Source: Streptomyces luteogriseus
Lineage (GTDB): Bacteria > Actinomycetota > Actinomycetes > Streptomycetales > Streptomycetaceae
Direction of reading: 5' to 3'
Assembly (NCBI RefSeq): GCF_014205055.1
Contig: NZ_JACHMS010000001.1
Coordinates: 558,001 to 622,000 of the forward strand
Length of the DNA stretch: 64,000 nt
Shown here in pieces: positions 56,762 through 64,000 of this stretch. Position 1 is the stretch's first letter; every line of letters begins with the position of its first letter. A program made the translations under genes and the position numbers. Under the pieces are notes generated by a model. It ran no database searches. It was given only the letters and a program-made list of their open reading frames with translations, and had not been told where the DNA came from.

Positions 56762-58171
56762 TCAGGCCGGGGCCTGGCCGCTGCCTGCCAGGACCTCGGG
56801 ACGCAGCAGGCCGGCGAGGGTATCGGCGGGGAGCAGACCCTTCTCCAGGACCAGTTCGGCCACGCCCCGGCCACTGGCGAGGGCCTCCTTGGCGATGTCG
56901 GTGGCGGCCGTGTAGCCGATGTGCGGGTTGAGGGCGGTGACCAGGCCGATGGAGTTCTCGACGCTCGCGCGCAGCGCCTCGGTGTTGGCGGTGATGCCGG
57001 AGACGCAGCGTTCGGCCAGGGTCAGGCACGCGCTCCGCAGATGCGTGATGGATTCCGACAGGGAGTGCAGGATGATCGGTTCGAAGGCGTTGAGCTGGAG
57101 CTGTCCGGCCTCGGCGGCCATGGTGATGGTGACGTCGTTGCCGATGACCTCGAAGGCGACCTGGTTGACGACCTCGGGTATCACCGGGTTGACCTTGCCG
57201 GGCATGATGGACGAACCGGCCTGCACGGGCGGCAGGTTGATCTCGCCCAGGCCGGCCCGCGGGCCGGAGGACAGCAGCCGCAGGTCGTTGCAGCTCTTGG
57301 AGAGCTTGACCGCGATGCGCTTGAGCACGCCGGACATCTGCACGAAGGCGCCGCAGTCCTGGGTCGCCTCGACGAGGTTGGCCGCGGTCACCAGGGGCAG
57401 TCCGGTGATGTCCGCGAGGTGGCGGCGGGCCGCCTCGGCGTATCCGGCGGGGGCGTTGAGGCCGGTGCCGATCGCGGTCGCGCCGAGGTTGATCTCATGG
57501 ATCAGCTGGACGGCCTCGGCGAGCCGGGCCCGGTCCTCGTCCAGCATGACGGCGTACGCGGAGAACTCCTGGCCCAGTGTCATGGGCACCGCGTCCTGCA
57601 GCTGGGTGCGGCCCATCTTGAGCACGTCGCGGAACTCGACGGCCTTGTGGGCGAACGTGTCCTGGAGGACGGACATCGCGTCGAGCAGCCCGCGCACCGC
57701 GAACACCGTCGCGATCTTGACGGCGGTCGGGTAGACGTCGTTGGTGGACTGGCCGAGGTTGACGTCCTCGTTGGGGTGCAGGAACCCGTATGCGCCCTTG
57801 GCGTGGCCCAGCAGTTCCAGCGCCCGGTTCGCCACGACCTCGTTGGCGTTCATGTTGGTGGAGGTGCCGGCGCCGCCCTGGACGACGTCCACGACGAACT
57901 GGTCGTGCAGCTTGCCGTCGCGGATCTCCCGGCAGGCCTCGACGATGGCGGCGGCCTTCTTCGGGTCCAGCAGCCCGAGTTCCTCGTTGGCGAGGGCGGC
58001 GGCCTCCTTGACGGCGGCGAGGGCGTCGATCAGGTGCGGGTAGGCGGAGATGGTCATACCCGTGATGGGGAAGTTCTCCGTGGCCCGCAGGGTGTGCACA
58101 CCCCAGTACGCCTCGGCGGGAACGTCACGGTCGCCGAGCAGATCGTGCTCGGAGCGGGTGGCGGCGGTCAT
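56762..58171 (-). CDS. aspA: Aspartate ammonia-lyase
   Basis: A 469-residue homotetrameric lyase converting L-aspartate to fumarate and ammonia. EHDLLGDRDVPAEAYWGVHT at the start, VVQGGAGTSTNMNANEVVAN, FLHPNEDVNLGQSTNDVYPT, AIGTGLNAPAGYAE and the signature GSSIMPGKVNP with its catalytic serine loop are all present. The upstream gene on this strand is the asparaginase, 126 bp away beyond a hairpin. The next is glutaminase, so the group funnels amide amino acids into the TCA cycle. Confidence 0.96.
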   Translation of the reverse strand: MTAATRSEHDLLGDRDVPAEAYWGVHTLRATENFPITGMTISAYPHLIDALAAVKEAAALANEELGLLDPKKAAAIVEACREIRDGKLHDQFVVDVVQGGAGTSTNMNANEVVANRALELLGHAKGAYGFLHPNEDVNLGQSTNDVYPTAVKIATVFAVRGLLDAMSVLQDTFAHKAVEFRDVLKMGRTQLQDAVPMTLGQEFSAYAVMLDEDRARLAEAVQLIHEINLGATAIGTGLNAPAGYAEAARRHLADITGLPLVTAANLVEATQDCGAFVQMSGVLKRIAVKLSKSCNDLRLLSSGPRAGLGEINLPPVQAGSSIMPGKVNPVIPEVVNQVAFEVIGNDVTITMAAEAGQLQLNAFEPIILHSLSESITHLRSACLTLAERCVSGITANTEALRASVENSIGLVTALNPHIGYTAATDIAKEALASGRGVAELVLEKGLLPADTLAGLLRPEVLAGSGQAPA

Positions 58172-58217
58172 GACGGTGAGGGTCCTCTTTCTGAGGGAAC
58201 GTGAGGGTGGGTGGGTG

Positions 58218-58236
58218 CGCGCCCCTCAGGGGCGCG
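58218..58236 (-). terminator. Hairpin between asparaginase and aspA genes
   Basis: CGCGCCCC (58218-58225) pairs with GGGGCGCG (58229-58236) with a TCA loop. It lies downstream of the asparaginase stop on the minus strand and is merged with a repeat family annotated separately. Confidence 0.65.
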
Positions 58237-58275
58237 GGGTACGGCGCGACCGGCCCCATGCGGCCCGCGGCCGCC
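58227..58275 (+). repeat. Streptomyces-type intergenic GGGGCGCGGGG repeat, copy 1
   Basis: Begins AGGGGCGCGGGGTACGGCGC and continues with a CG-rich tail. It resembles copy 2 at 61567 (GGGGCGCGGGGAACTGCGCG). Elements of this form are scattered between genes in streptomycetes, often near terminators. Confidence 0.55.
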
Positions 58276-58297
58276 GGTGGGGAGAGCGGGCACGGCG

Positions 58298-59314
58298 TCA
58301 GGGGCGGGCCGAAGCGGCGACCGGCTCCAGCGAGCGAACGGGCCGCACCCGCCCGACCTCCCGCCCGCCTCCGAGCAACGGCTCTCCCTGGAACTCAGTG
58401 AGCAGCCCCGGGTCGACACCGGCCCAGGCCAACGCGGCGGCTGCCACCGGCACCCGCGCCCGGTTCGCCCCGTCGGCGATCTTCACGGCGACGGCCCGCC
58501 CGTCGGGCAGCGCGGCGACCTGAACGCCTTCGAAACCGTCCTTGGAGAGCAGCCCCGGCACGGCCCGCATCAGCGCGGCGACGTCCCGCCCGGAGCCGGA
58601 GGCCATCTCCGCGTGTTCGCGCATGGCGTCGGCGACGCGGGCCTCGGGGGTGCCCGGCGCGGCGTTGACGATCCGGGCGGTGGCCCGGGCGAGGCCGTGC
58701 AGGGAGAGGGAGAACAGGGGTGCGCCGCAGCCGTCGACGGTGACCCCGGCGATGCGCTGCCCGGTGAGATCCTCGATGATCTCGGCGACGGCCTGCTGGA
58801 GGGGGTGGCCGGGGTCGAGGTAGTTCTCCAGGGGCCAGCCGTTGAGGGTGCAGGTGTAGAGCATCGCCGCGTGCTTGCCGGAGCAGTTCTGGGCGAGCCG
58901 CGAGGGCAGCCGGCCCTCGCGCACCCAGGCGTCCCGGACGACCGGGTCGAACGGCAGGTCCGGGACGTTGCGCAGGTGGTCCTCGGTCAGTCCGGCGAGT
59001 TCGAGGATGCGCCGGGCCCCGGCGAGGTGGCGTTCCTCGCCGGAGTGGCTGGCCGCCGTCAGTGACAGCAGCTCGCCGTCGAGCGGCAGCCCGGCCCGGG
59101 CCATGGCCACGGCCTGGACGGGCTTGATCGCCGAGCGCGGGTAGAAGGCGGCCTCGATGTCTCCGATCTGGAGCCGGACCTCTCCGTCGGCGTCGAGGAC
59201 GACGACGGAGCCGTAGTGGATGCCTTCGACGATTCCGCCGCGGATGAGGTGGGCGACGGGGGCGTGGACGGGTTCACGGACAAGGGGTGCGTCCGCGAGA
59301 GAACTGCTGAACAT
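58298..59314 (-). CDS. L-asparaginase (asparaginase II, thermolabile type)
   Basis: A 338-residue hydrolase turning asparagine to aspartate and ammonia. RGGIVEGIHYGSVVVLDADG, FYPRSAIKPVQAVAM, ASHSGEERHL and QNCSGKHAAMLYTC, plus VDGCGAPLFSLSL, match the actinobacterial/rhizobial asparaginase II family, which differs from E. coli AnsA/AnsB. ATG 59314 follows an AGG-type site. An alternative GTG at 59350 overlaps the permease stop in GTGA and has GGAG upstream, so the protein may be 12 residues longer. It sits directly after the permease. Confidence 0.92.
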   Translation of the reverse strand: MFSSSLADAPLVREPVHAPVAHLIRGGIVEGIHYGSVVVLDADGEVRLQIGDIEAAFYPRSAIKPVQAVAMARAGLPLDGELLSLTAASHSGEERHLAGARRILELAGLTEDHLRNVPDLPFDPVVRDAWVREGRLPSRLAQNCSGKHAAMLYTCTLNGWPLENYLDPGHPLQQAVAEIIEDLTGQRIAGVTVDGCGAPLFSLSLHGLARATARIVNAAPGTPEARVADAMREHAEMASGSGRDVAALMRAVPGLLSKDGFEGVQVAALPDGRAVAVKIADGANRARVPVAAAALAWAGVDPGLLTEFQGEPLLGGGREVGRVRPVRSLEPVAASARP

Positions 59315-59346
59315 CACTGCCTGCTTTTCGTGGAGCGGCGCGTTTG

Positions 59347-60789
59347 TCACGCGTCGGCTCCGGTGGTGGACTTGCGCGCGACACGGCCGCGGATGCCGAA
59401 CCATCCGACGACCAGGGCTCCGACGATCAGCGGCAGGCAGAGCACGGTGGTGCGTCCCGCGCCGCCGTCGGCGTACATGAGGACCAGGACGGAGGCGAGG
59501 AACGCCAGCGTCACGATCTCGGTCCAGGGGGAGCCCGGGAGCCGGTAGCCCGGGCGGGTCAGCTCGCCCTTCTGGGTCTTCTGCCAGAAGAGGAGGTGAC
59601 AGACCATGATCATGCCCCAGGTGGCGAGGATGCCGATCGCGGCGAAGTTCAGCACGATCTCGAACGCCTCGGCGGGCACGACGAAGTTGAGGCCGACGCC
59701 CAGGACGCAGATGCCGCTGGTGAGCAGGATGCCGCCGTAGGGGACCTGGCTGCGGCTCATCACCGATGTGAACTTGGGCGCGGATCCGGCCATGGCCATG
59801 GAGCGCAGGATGCGGCCGGTGGAGTACAGGCCGGAGTTGAGGGAGGACATCGCGGCCGTGAGGACGACGAGGTTCATCACGCCGCCCGCCGCCGGGACGC
59901 CGATGTTGGACAGCACCGTCACGAAGGGGCTCTCGCCGGCGGTGTACTTGTTCCACGGCAGCAGCATCGACAGCAGGACGACCGAACCGACGTAGAAGAC
60001 GCCGACCCGCCACATGATCGAGTTGATCGCCTTGGGCATGATCTTCTCGGGGCTCTCGGTCTCACCGGCGGCGACACCGACCAGCTCGACGGAGGCGTAG
60101 GCGAAGACGACGCCCTGGATGATCAGCAGCATGGGCAGCAGGCCGTGCGGGAAGATGCCGCCGCTGTCGCCGATCAGGGACGGGCCGGGGGTGTGGCCGT
60201 CGACGGGGTGCTGGGTGACCAGCAGGAAGATGCCGATGCACATGAAGACGACCAGCGCGCCGACCTTGACGATCGCGAACCAGAACTCCAGCTCGCCGAA
60301 GATCTTCACCGATATGAGGTTCACGGTGAGCACCACGGCCAGCGCGATCAACGCGATGACCCACTGCGGGACGTCGGAGAACATGCCCCAGTAGTGGGTG
60401 TAGGTGGCGACTGCGGTGATGTCGGCGATGCCGGTGGTCGCCCAGTTGAGGAAGTACATCCAGCCGGCGGTGTAGGCGCCCTTCTCCCCCATGAACTCGC
60501 GTGCGTAGGAGACGAAGGCACCGGAGGAGGGCCGGTACAGCACGAGTTCGCCCAGGGCGCGCACGACGAGGAAGGCGAAGAGGCCGCAGACCGCGTAGGC
60601 GATGAAGAGGGAGGGGCCGGCGTCGGCGAGGCGTCCGCCCGCGCCGAGGAAGAGGCCGGTGCCGATCGCTCCGCCGATGGCGATCATGTTGACGTGCCGG
60701 GACTTCAGGGACTTGCTGTAGCCCTCGTCTCCGGCATCGACATGGACGGAACGTTTCTGCACCTCGTTGTGCAGGGACTGCTCGCTCAC
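59347..60789 (-). CDS. Amino acid permease, probably L-asparagine (AnsP type)
   Basis: A 480-residue transporter with twelve helices of the AAT family. It has the family start [39 protein letters not shown], and the consensus-loop [40 protein letters not shown] is also typical. Asparagine is inferred because the gene is coupled to an asparaginase. The start GTG 60789 overlaps the GntR stop as GTGA, and the end touches the asparaginase. Confidence 0.92.
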   Translation of the reverse strand: MSEQSLHNEVQKRSVHVDAGDEGYSKSLKSRHVNMIAIGGAIGTGLFLGAGGRLADAGPSLFIAYAVCGLFAFLVVRALGELVLYRPSSGAFVSYAREFMGEKGAYTAGWMYFLNWATTGIADITAVATYTHYWGMFSDVPQWVIALIALAVVLTVNLISVKIFGELEFWFAIVKVGALVVFMCIGIFLLVTQHPVDGHTPGPSLIGDSGGIFPHGLLPMLLIIQGVVFAYASVELVGVAAGETESPEKIMPKAINSIMWRVGVFYVGSVVLLSMLLPWNKYTAGESPFVTVLSNIGVPAAGGVMNLVVLTAAMSSLNSGLYSTGRILRSMAMAGSAPKFTSVMSRSQVPYGGILLTSGICVLGVGLNFVVPAEAFEIVLNFAAIGILATWGMIMVCHLLFWQKTQKGELTRPGYRLPGSPWTEIVTLAFLASVLVLMYADGGAGRTTVLCLPLIVGALVVGWFGIRGRVARKSTTGADA

Positions 60790-61517
60790 GCCTCGGGTCC
60801 GCCTTCCGTGGGGGTGTCCGTGCGCGATGAACGCACGATGTCGGTGAGGGTCGTCTCGACGCGGTCGAGGTGGTGGGCCATGGCCTCCACCGCGTCGTTC
60901 TCGGAACCGTCGATCAGCGCCTCGATGATCGCCCGGTGCTCTCGGTTGGACTGCTCGCGGCGTCCGCCCAGCTCGTTGAGGAAGGCCGACTGGCGGGCCA
61001 GCGCGTCCCGGATCTCCTCGATGACCCGGCGGAAGACCGGGTTCTGCGCGGCCTCGGCGACGGCGAGATGGAACAGCGTGTCCATGGCGACCCACGCGGT
61101 GGTGTCCGTCTCCCGCTCCATCCGGTCCAGCAGATGGGCCAGGTGGTCGAGGTTCTCCGGAGTGCGGCGCCGGGCCGCGTACCCGGCGACCGGGATCTCG
61201 ACGTGGCGGCGCACCTCCAGCAGGTCGCTGGCCGCGTAGTCGCCGAAGGTCGGGTCCTCGACGGTGCTGGCGACGACGAAGGTGCCCTTGCCGGTCCGGG
61301 ACACGGTCAGACCCATGGTCTGCAGCGCCCGCAGCGCCTCGCGCAGCACCGGCCGGGAGACCTCGAGGGTCCGGCACAGTTCCGCCTCGGAGGGGAGCTT
61401 GTCGCCGATGGCGTACTCGCCCCGCTCGATGGCGCCGCGCAGGTACGCCAGCACCGCTTCCATGGCACTGACGCGTCGCACGGGCTGTCCGGCTGTCCGG
61501 CTGTCTGACAGGTTCAC
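60786..61517 (-). CDS. GntR/FadR-family transcriptional regulator
   Basis: A 243-residue regulator. The N-terminal winged helix (about 18-90) reads [20 protein letters not shown] and [20 protein letters not shown]; the C-terminal FCD domain (about 100-225) has [20 protein letters not shown] and [14 protein letters not shown], in which the histidines may bind a metal and a carboxylate ligand. It is first in the leftward operon with the permease and asparaginase. The start is GTG 61517, perhaps leaderless. Confidence 0.9.
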   Translation of the reverse strand: MNLSDSRTAGQPVRRVSAMEAVLAYLRGAIERGEYAIGDKLPSEAELCRTLEVSRPVLREALRALQTMGLTVSRTGKGTFVVASTVEDPTFGDYAASDLLEVRRHVEIPVAGYAARRRTPENLDHLAHLLDRMERETDTTAWVAMDTLFHLAVAEAAQNPVFRRVIEEIRDALARQSAFLNELGGRREQSNREHRAIIEALIDGSENDAVEAMAHHLDRVETTLTDIVRSSRTDTPTEGGPEA

Positions 61518-61522
61518 GGGAG

Positions 61523-61553
61523 AGATACTCCGCGCGACCGCTTGTGCTGTCAA
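61523..61553 (-). promoter_or_regulatory. Promoter of the GntR-permease-asparaginase operon
   Basis: On the minus strand TTGACA (61553-61548) is a perfect -35, with GTATCT (61528-61523) as a -10 after 19 bases. Predicted transcription start is at about 61516-61517, exactly the GTG start codon, so the message may be leaderless. Confidence 0.55.
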
Positions 61554-61566
61554 GGGGTGTCTCCCG

Positions 61567-61625
61567 AAGGGGCGCGGGGAACTGCGCGACGAGCCACGAT
61601 GGCGCCGCAGACAGCCGACGGCGCC
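61567..61625 (+). repeat. Streptomyces-type intergenic GGGGCGCGGGG repeat, copy 2
   Basis: Starts AGGGGCGCGGGGAACTGCGC and ends with the inverted GGCGCC pair near 61600-61625. It lies between the leftward uppP and GntR genes and can fold into a terminator. Copy 1 is at 58227. Confidence 0.6.
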
Positions 61626-61639
61626 CCCCGGCAGACCAC

Positions 61640-62476
61640 TCAACTGTGCAGCACACCCGCTCCGAGCAGCCCGAACAACAGCACGCCCACCACGATCCGG
61701 TAGATCACGAACGCGTTGAAGGAGTGTTTGGCGACGAACTTCAGCAGCCAGGCGATGGAGGCGTACGCCACGACGAACGAGACGACCGTGCCCATGGCGA
61801 GCGGGGCGGCGCCCACCCCGGTGCCCAGCGCGTCCTTGAGCTCGTAGAGGCCAGCACCGGTGAGGGCGGGGATGCCGAGGAAGAAGGAGAGGCGGGTGGC
61901 GGCGACGCGGTCCAGGTCGAGGATGAGCGCGGTGGACATGGTGGCGCCGGAGCGGGAGAAGCCGGGGAAGAGCAGTGCGAGGATCTGGGAGCTGCCGACC
62001 AGCATCGCGTCCTTGAAGGAGGTGTCGTCCTCGCCGCGCTTGTGCCGGCCCATCTGGTCCGCCGCCCACATCACGCCGCTGCCGACGATCAGCGAGCCGG
62101 CGACCACCCACAGCGAGGCGAGCGGGCCCTCGATGAGCGGCTTGGCGGCGAGTCCCACGGCGACGATCGGGAGGGTCGCGCAGATGACCCACCAGGCGAA
62201 CTTGTAGTCGTGGTGGTACCGCTCCTCGCGGTCGCGCAGGCCCCTCCCCCAGGCGGAGACGATCCGCACGATGTCCTTGAAGAAGTACACGAGCACCGCG
62301 GCGATCGCACCGACCTGGATGACGGCCGAGAACCCGACCACCGCGTCGTCGTCGACGGGGATGCCCATCAGTCCCTCGACGATCTTCAGATGTCCGGTGG
62401 AGGAGACGGGCAGGAACTCGGTCACCCCCTCGACGGCTCCGAGGACGACGGCCTGACCGACGCTGATGACGCTCAT
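61640..62476 (-). CDS. uppP: Undecaprenyl-diphosphatase UppP (BacA)
   Basis: A 278-residue, multi-helix membrane enzyme that recycles undecaprenyl diphosphate to the monophosphate for cell-wall synthesis and gives some bacitracin resistance. [20 protein letters not shown] carries the conserved Glu-rich motif and PVSSTGHL, and [15 protein letters not shown] the second catalytic motif with its arginine. Seven to eight helices. No clear ribosome site before ATG 62476. It is 80 bp downstream of the fluoride-channel genes on the same strand. Confidence 0.96.
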   Translation of the reverse strand: MSVISVGQAVVLGAVEGVTEFLPVSSTGHLKIVEGLMGIPVDDDAVVGFSAVIQVGAIAAVLVYFFKDIVRIVSAWGRGLRDREERYHHDYKFAWWVICATLPIVAVGLAAKPLIEGPLASLWVVAGSLIVGSGVMWAADQMGRHKRGEDDTSFKDAMLVGSSQILALLFPGFSRSGATMSTALILDLDRVAATRLSFFLGIPALTGAGLYELKDALGTGVGAAPLAMGTVVSFVVAYASIAWLLKFVAKHSFNAFVIYRIVVGVLLFGLLGAGVLHS

Positions 62477-62556
62477 GGGATCCAGTTCTGCTCGGGGGCG
62501 GGAGCGGAGGGGACCGTCTTACTACACCCGGACGAGAACGGATCTCATGGACGCGC

Positions 62557-62904
62557 CTACAGACGCGCCAGTGCCGCCCCGGCGAAGGCCGCGGCGACAC
62601 CGGCCGTCACGCTGACCGCGACATTGAGGACGGCCTGCAGACGCGCCCCGGTCTCCGCCAGCCGCAGCGTCTCGTAGGAGAACGTCGAGTAGGTCGTCAG
62701 GGCCCCGCACAGACCGGTGCCGAGCAGGATCTGGAGGTGGGTGGCGGCTCCGGTGAGCAGGCCGAGGATCAGGGAGCCGGTGACGTTCACCGTGAAGGTG
62801 CCCCAGGGGAAGACCGAGTCGTGCCGCGCCTGGACCGCCCGGTCGGTCAGGTAGCGCAGCGGGGCGCCGACCATGGCGCCGCCGACGACCAGCAGCCAGT
62901 TCAC
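62557..62904 (-). CDS. crcB: Fluoride channel subunit FluC (CrcB)
   Basis: A 115-residue four-helix protein that exports fluoride. [38 protein letters not shown] (with the conserved asparagine) and [19 protein letters not shown] are the FluC signature, including the Phe residues of the ion path. GTG 62904 overlaps the DUF190 stop. With the related gene at 63278 it probably forms a heterodimer. Confidence 0.95.
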   Translation of the reverse strand: MNWLLVVGGAMVGAPLRYLTDRAVQARHDSVFPWGTFTVNVTGSLILGLLTGAATHLQILLGTGLCGALTTYSTFSYETLRLAETGARLQAVLNVAVSVTAGVAAAFAGAALARL

Positions 62905-63281
62905 AACGACTTCTTACCCTTCGTGTCCGTGGTGCCGGGCAAGTCGTCCCGGCCGGTGTACCGGATGACCTCGCAGTCGTCGAGTGTCACCAGCCCCTCG
63001 GCGACCAGTTCGTCGAGCTGCGGCAGGAAGGCGCGGACGCGTGGCTCGGTGTCGACGATCACCACGGCGATCGGCAGGTCCTCGCTCAGGGACAGCAGCC
63101 GCGAGGTATGGATCAGGGAGGAGGCGCCGAAGCCCTCGATGCCGCGGAAGACGCTGGCACCCGCGAGTCCCGCAGCGTGGGCCCGGTGGACGATCTCCGA
63201 GTAGAGGGGCTTGTGGTGCCAGGTGTCGCGCTCGCCGACGAAAACGGTCAGGCGCAGGGCCCTGCCGGTCAGTCTCGTCAT
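62901..63281 (-). CDS. DUF190 protein, middle gene of the fluoride operon
   Basis: A 126-residue ferredoxin-like, PII-type protein. [40 protein letters not shown] and [20 protein letters not shown] are the DUF190 core. DUF190 proteins often sit beside crcB genes, possibly to gate or sense; the role is untested. It overlaps both FluC genes by four bases, so the three are co-translated. ATG 63281 follows GGGAGG. Confidence 0.92.
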   Translation of the reverse strand: MTRLTGRALRLTVFVGERDTWHHKPLYSEIVHRAHAAGLAGASVFRGIEGFGASSLIHTSRLLSLSEDLPIAVVIVDTEPRVRAFLPQLDELVAEGLVTLDDCEVIRYTGRDDLPGTTDTKGKKSL

Positions 63282-63733
63282 CGTCGCCTCCCTTTCAGGA
63301 CACGGCGGGTCGTCCCGGCCGCGAGCCACACCGCCGTGAGCGCCGCGAGCGGGGTCGCGGCGAGGTAGGCCAGCCCGGCGCCGGGACGGCCGCCGTCGAT
63401 GAGTTTCTGGATGTCGACGGCGTACGTCGAGAAGGTGGTGAAGCCGCCGAGGACGCCGGTGCCGAAGAAGGGCCGGACCAGGGGGTGGGCGGTCCGGATC
63501 TCGGTGATGACCACCATGAACACGCCGATCACGGCGCAGCCGGCGATGTTGATCCCGAGGATCGTCCAGGGGAAACCGCCCGGGGGCGTGGGCCACCAGA
63601 GGGAGGCCGCGTACCGGGCGGTCGCGCCCACTCCCCCGCCGAGCGAGACGACGGCGACGACGGGCGCCTGGGCACGCCACGGGGACGGGTGGGGCGCGGT
63701 CGCCGGAACGCGGAGGCTTTCGGGGGCTGTCAT
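63278..63733 (-). CDS. crcB: Fluoride channel subunit FluC (CrcB), second copy
   Basis: A 151-residue FluC homologue with a proline-rich N-terminal extension of about 25 residues. [40 protein letters not shown] and [20 protein letters not shown] are the channel motifs. It is first in the leftward operon with DUF190 and the smaller FluC; two different subunits usually mean a heterodimeric dual-topology channel. ATG overlap (ATGA) couples it to DUF190. Confidence 0.94.
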   Translation of the reverse strand: MTAPESLRVPATAPHPSPWRAQAPVVAVVSLGGGVGATARYAASLWWPTPPGGFPWTILGINIAGCAVIGVFMVVITEIRTAHPLVRPFFGTGVLGGFTTFSTYAVDIQKLIDGGRPGAGLAYLAATPLAALTAVWLAAGTTRRVLKGRRR

Positions 63734-63924
63734 GGGGTGGTCCGTCTCCTACTCGCCGGGGCCCGGGTCGTACGGGCGCGTGCCGTCGCAAGTAGGGACC
63801 GTTGGCGGCGTCCTTGCCGCGGTTCGGGTACGGCGGGCCCCACCGCCGCGCCGCGACGGGGTCGCGGCCGGAGTTCAGGTTAACCCCGGGGCGGGGCGGG
63901 GTCACTCCGAGGCGGCGGTGAAGG
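63734..63924. promoter_or_regulatory. Leader and promoter region of the fluoride operon
   Basis: A 191-bp gap. I looked for a fluoride riboswitch on the minus strand and did not find the conserved GGCGAUGG-type core. A run CGGGGTTAACC (about 63878-63888, plus strand) stands out. No promoter pair is convincing. Confidence 0.35.
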
Positions 63925-64000
63925 TCACTTCGCCGCGGGCGGCTCGCAGACCGCCACGCCCCGTTCCCGGATGCTGCCGAGGATCAGGTGCCCGCCCGCT
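63925..64000 (-). CDS. C-terminal end of a gene cut by the right edge
   Basis: Reading leftward from the edge, the frame gives [20 protein letters not shown] and four more residues, then TGA at 63927-63925. The codon use is Streptomyces-like. The family cannot be told from 24 residues. Confidence 0.5.
   Translation of the reverse strand, partial: AGGHLILGSIRERGVAVCEPPAAK

Noticed and set aside
59344..61239. Open frame of over 600 codons antisense to the permease and GntR genes
   Set aside because: Spans two real genes on the other strand and reads as Asp/His/Gly/Gln-rich noise.
60786..62600. GntR protein extended to about 600 residues
   Set aside because: Upstream of GTG 61517 the frame is an out-of-frame reading of uppP; the promoter at 61523-61553 also lies inside that extension.
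63734..63900. Possible fluoride riboswitch upstream of the crcB operon
   Set aside because: The conserved GGCGAUGG-type core and pseudoknot pairing are not visible on the minus strand; a covariance search would decide.

Overview
The window looks like a chromosomal segment of a Streptomyces-type actinomycete. The DNA is very GC-rich with G or C at nearly every third codon position, GTG starts are common, and stops are often merged with the next start (ATGA/GTGA). The gene families also fit: a SigE-family sigma factor with a membrane partner, SpoIIE-type phosphatases, DUF6479 and Rv1733c-type membrane proteins, MptB-like and GT87 mannosyltransferases, and a GH75 chitosanase. I see no rRNA, complete tRNA, prophage, integrative element or CRISPR array. 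The only mobile-element trace is a short decayed IS5-type transposase tail near 4.7 kb. It is therefore accessory-style chromosome made of many small, mostly unrelated transcription units.

Layout. 0-7 kb: a DnaK paralogue and a stress membrane protein, a PucR/CdaR regulator, a gap with IS debris, an acyl-CoA dehydrogenase, a cysteine-rich copper-storage-like protein, a 21-bp tandem repeat and a DUF6479 membrane protein. 7-13 kb: sigma factor and membrane partner, a GT2-GtrA fusion coupled to a PIG-V-like mannosyltransferase, and an NCS1 permease with a cysteine-rich tail. 13-24 kb: small membrane proteins and lipoproteins, an AlkZ-type glycosylase, a RibD-type reductase, a DszC/SfnB-like flavoprotein behind a possible leader peptide, a HEAT-repeat alkylation-repair-like protein, a SpoIIE phosphatase divergent from a STAS-like protein, and a YbdK-type ligase. 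24-33 kb: secreted GH95 fucosidase, the PTS-dependent dihydroxyacetone kinase operon dhaKLM, GH75 chitosanase, an FN3 lipoprotein and a surface protein. 33-42 kb: PadR, a 2,4-dienoyl-CoA-reductase-like flavoprotein, a PAS-GAF-PP2C phosphatase, a PrmC-like methyltransferase, and MarR with a cytosolic molybdopterin oxidoreductase and its likely flavin reductase partner. 42-49 kb: esterases and hydrolases, a GntR/UTRA regulator, two methyltransferases, and PadR divergent from a SnoaL-like protein. 49-55 kb: a short second Rho with a C-rich leader, a D,D-carboxypeptidase whose 3' end overlaps a convergent GT87 gene, and an MptB-like enzyme. 55-62 kb: a hydrolase, glutaminase, aspartase, asparaginase, asparagine permease and FadR-type regulator. 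62-64 kb: UppP and a three-gene fluoride-channel operon (FluC-DUF190-FluC).

Clear functional groups are: (i) amide amino-acid use, where permease, asparaginase and aspartase would take asparagine to fumarate and two ammonium, with glutaminase alongside; (ii) dhaKLM, which needs the PTS for phosphoryl transfer; (iii) polyprenol-linked glycosyltransferases at 8.5-11 kb and 52-55 kb; (iv) fluoride export; (v) the MarR-controlled molybdoenzyme and reductase pair. The most interesting leads are the short Rho with a rut-like leader, the possible leader-peptide switch before the DszC/SfnB-like enzyme, the NCS1 permease with a zinc-finger-like tail, the soluble molybdoenzyme/reductase pair, and a scattered two-member lipoprotein family. 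All family names come from reading translated sequence; no database search was run.
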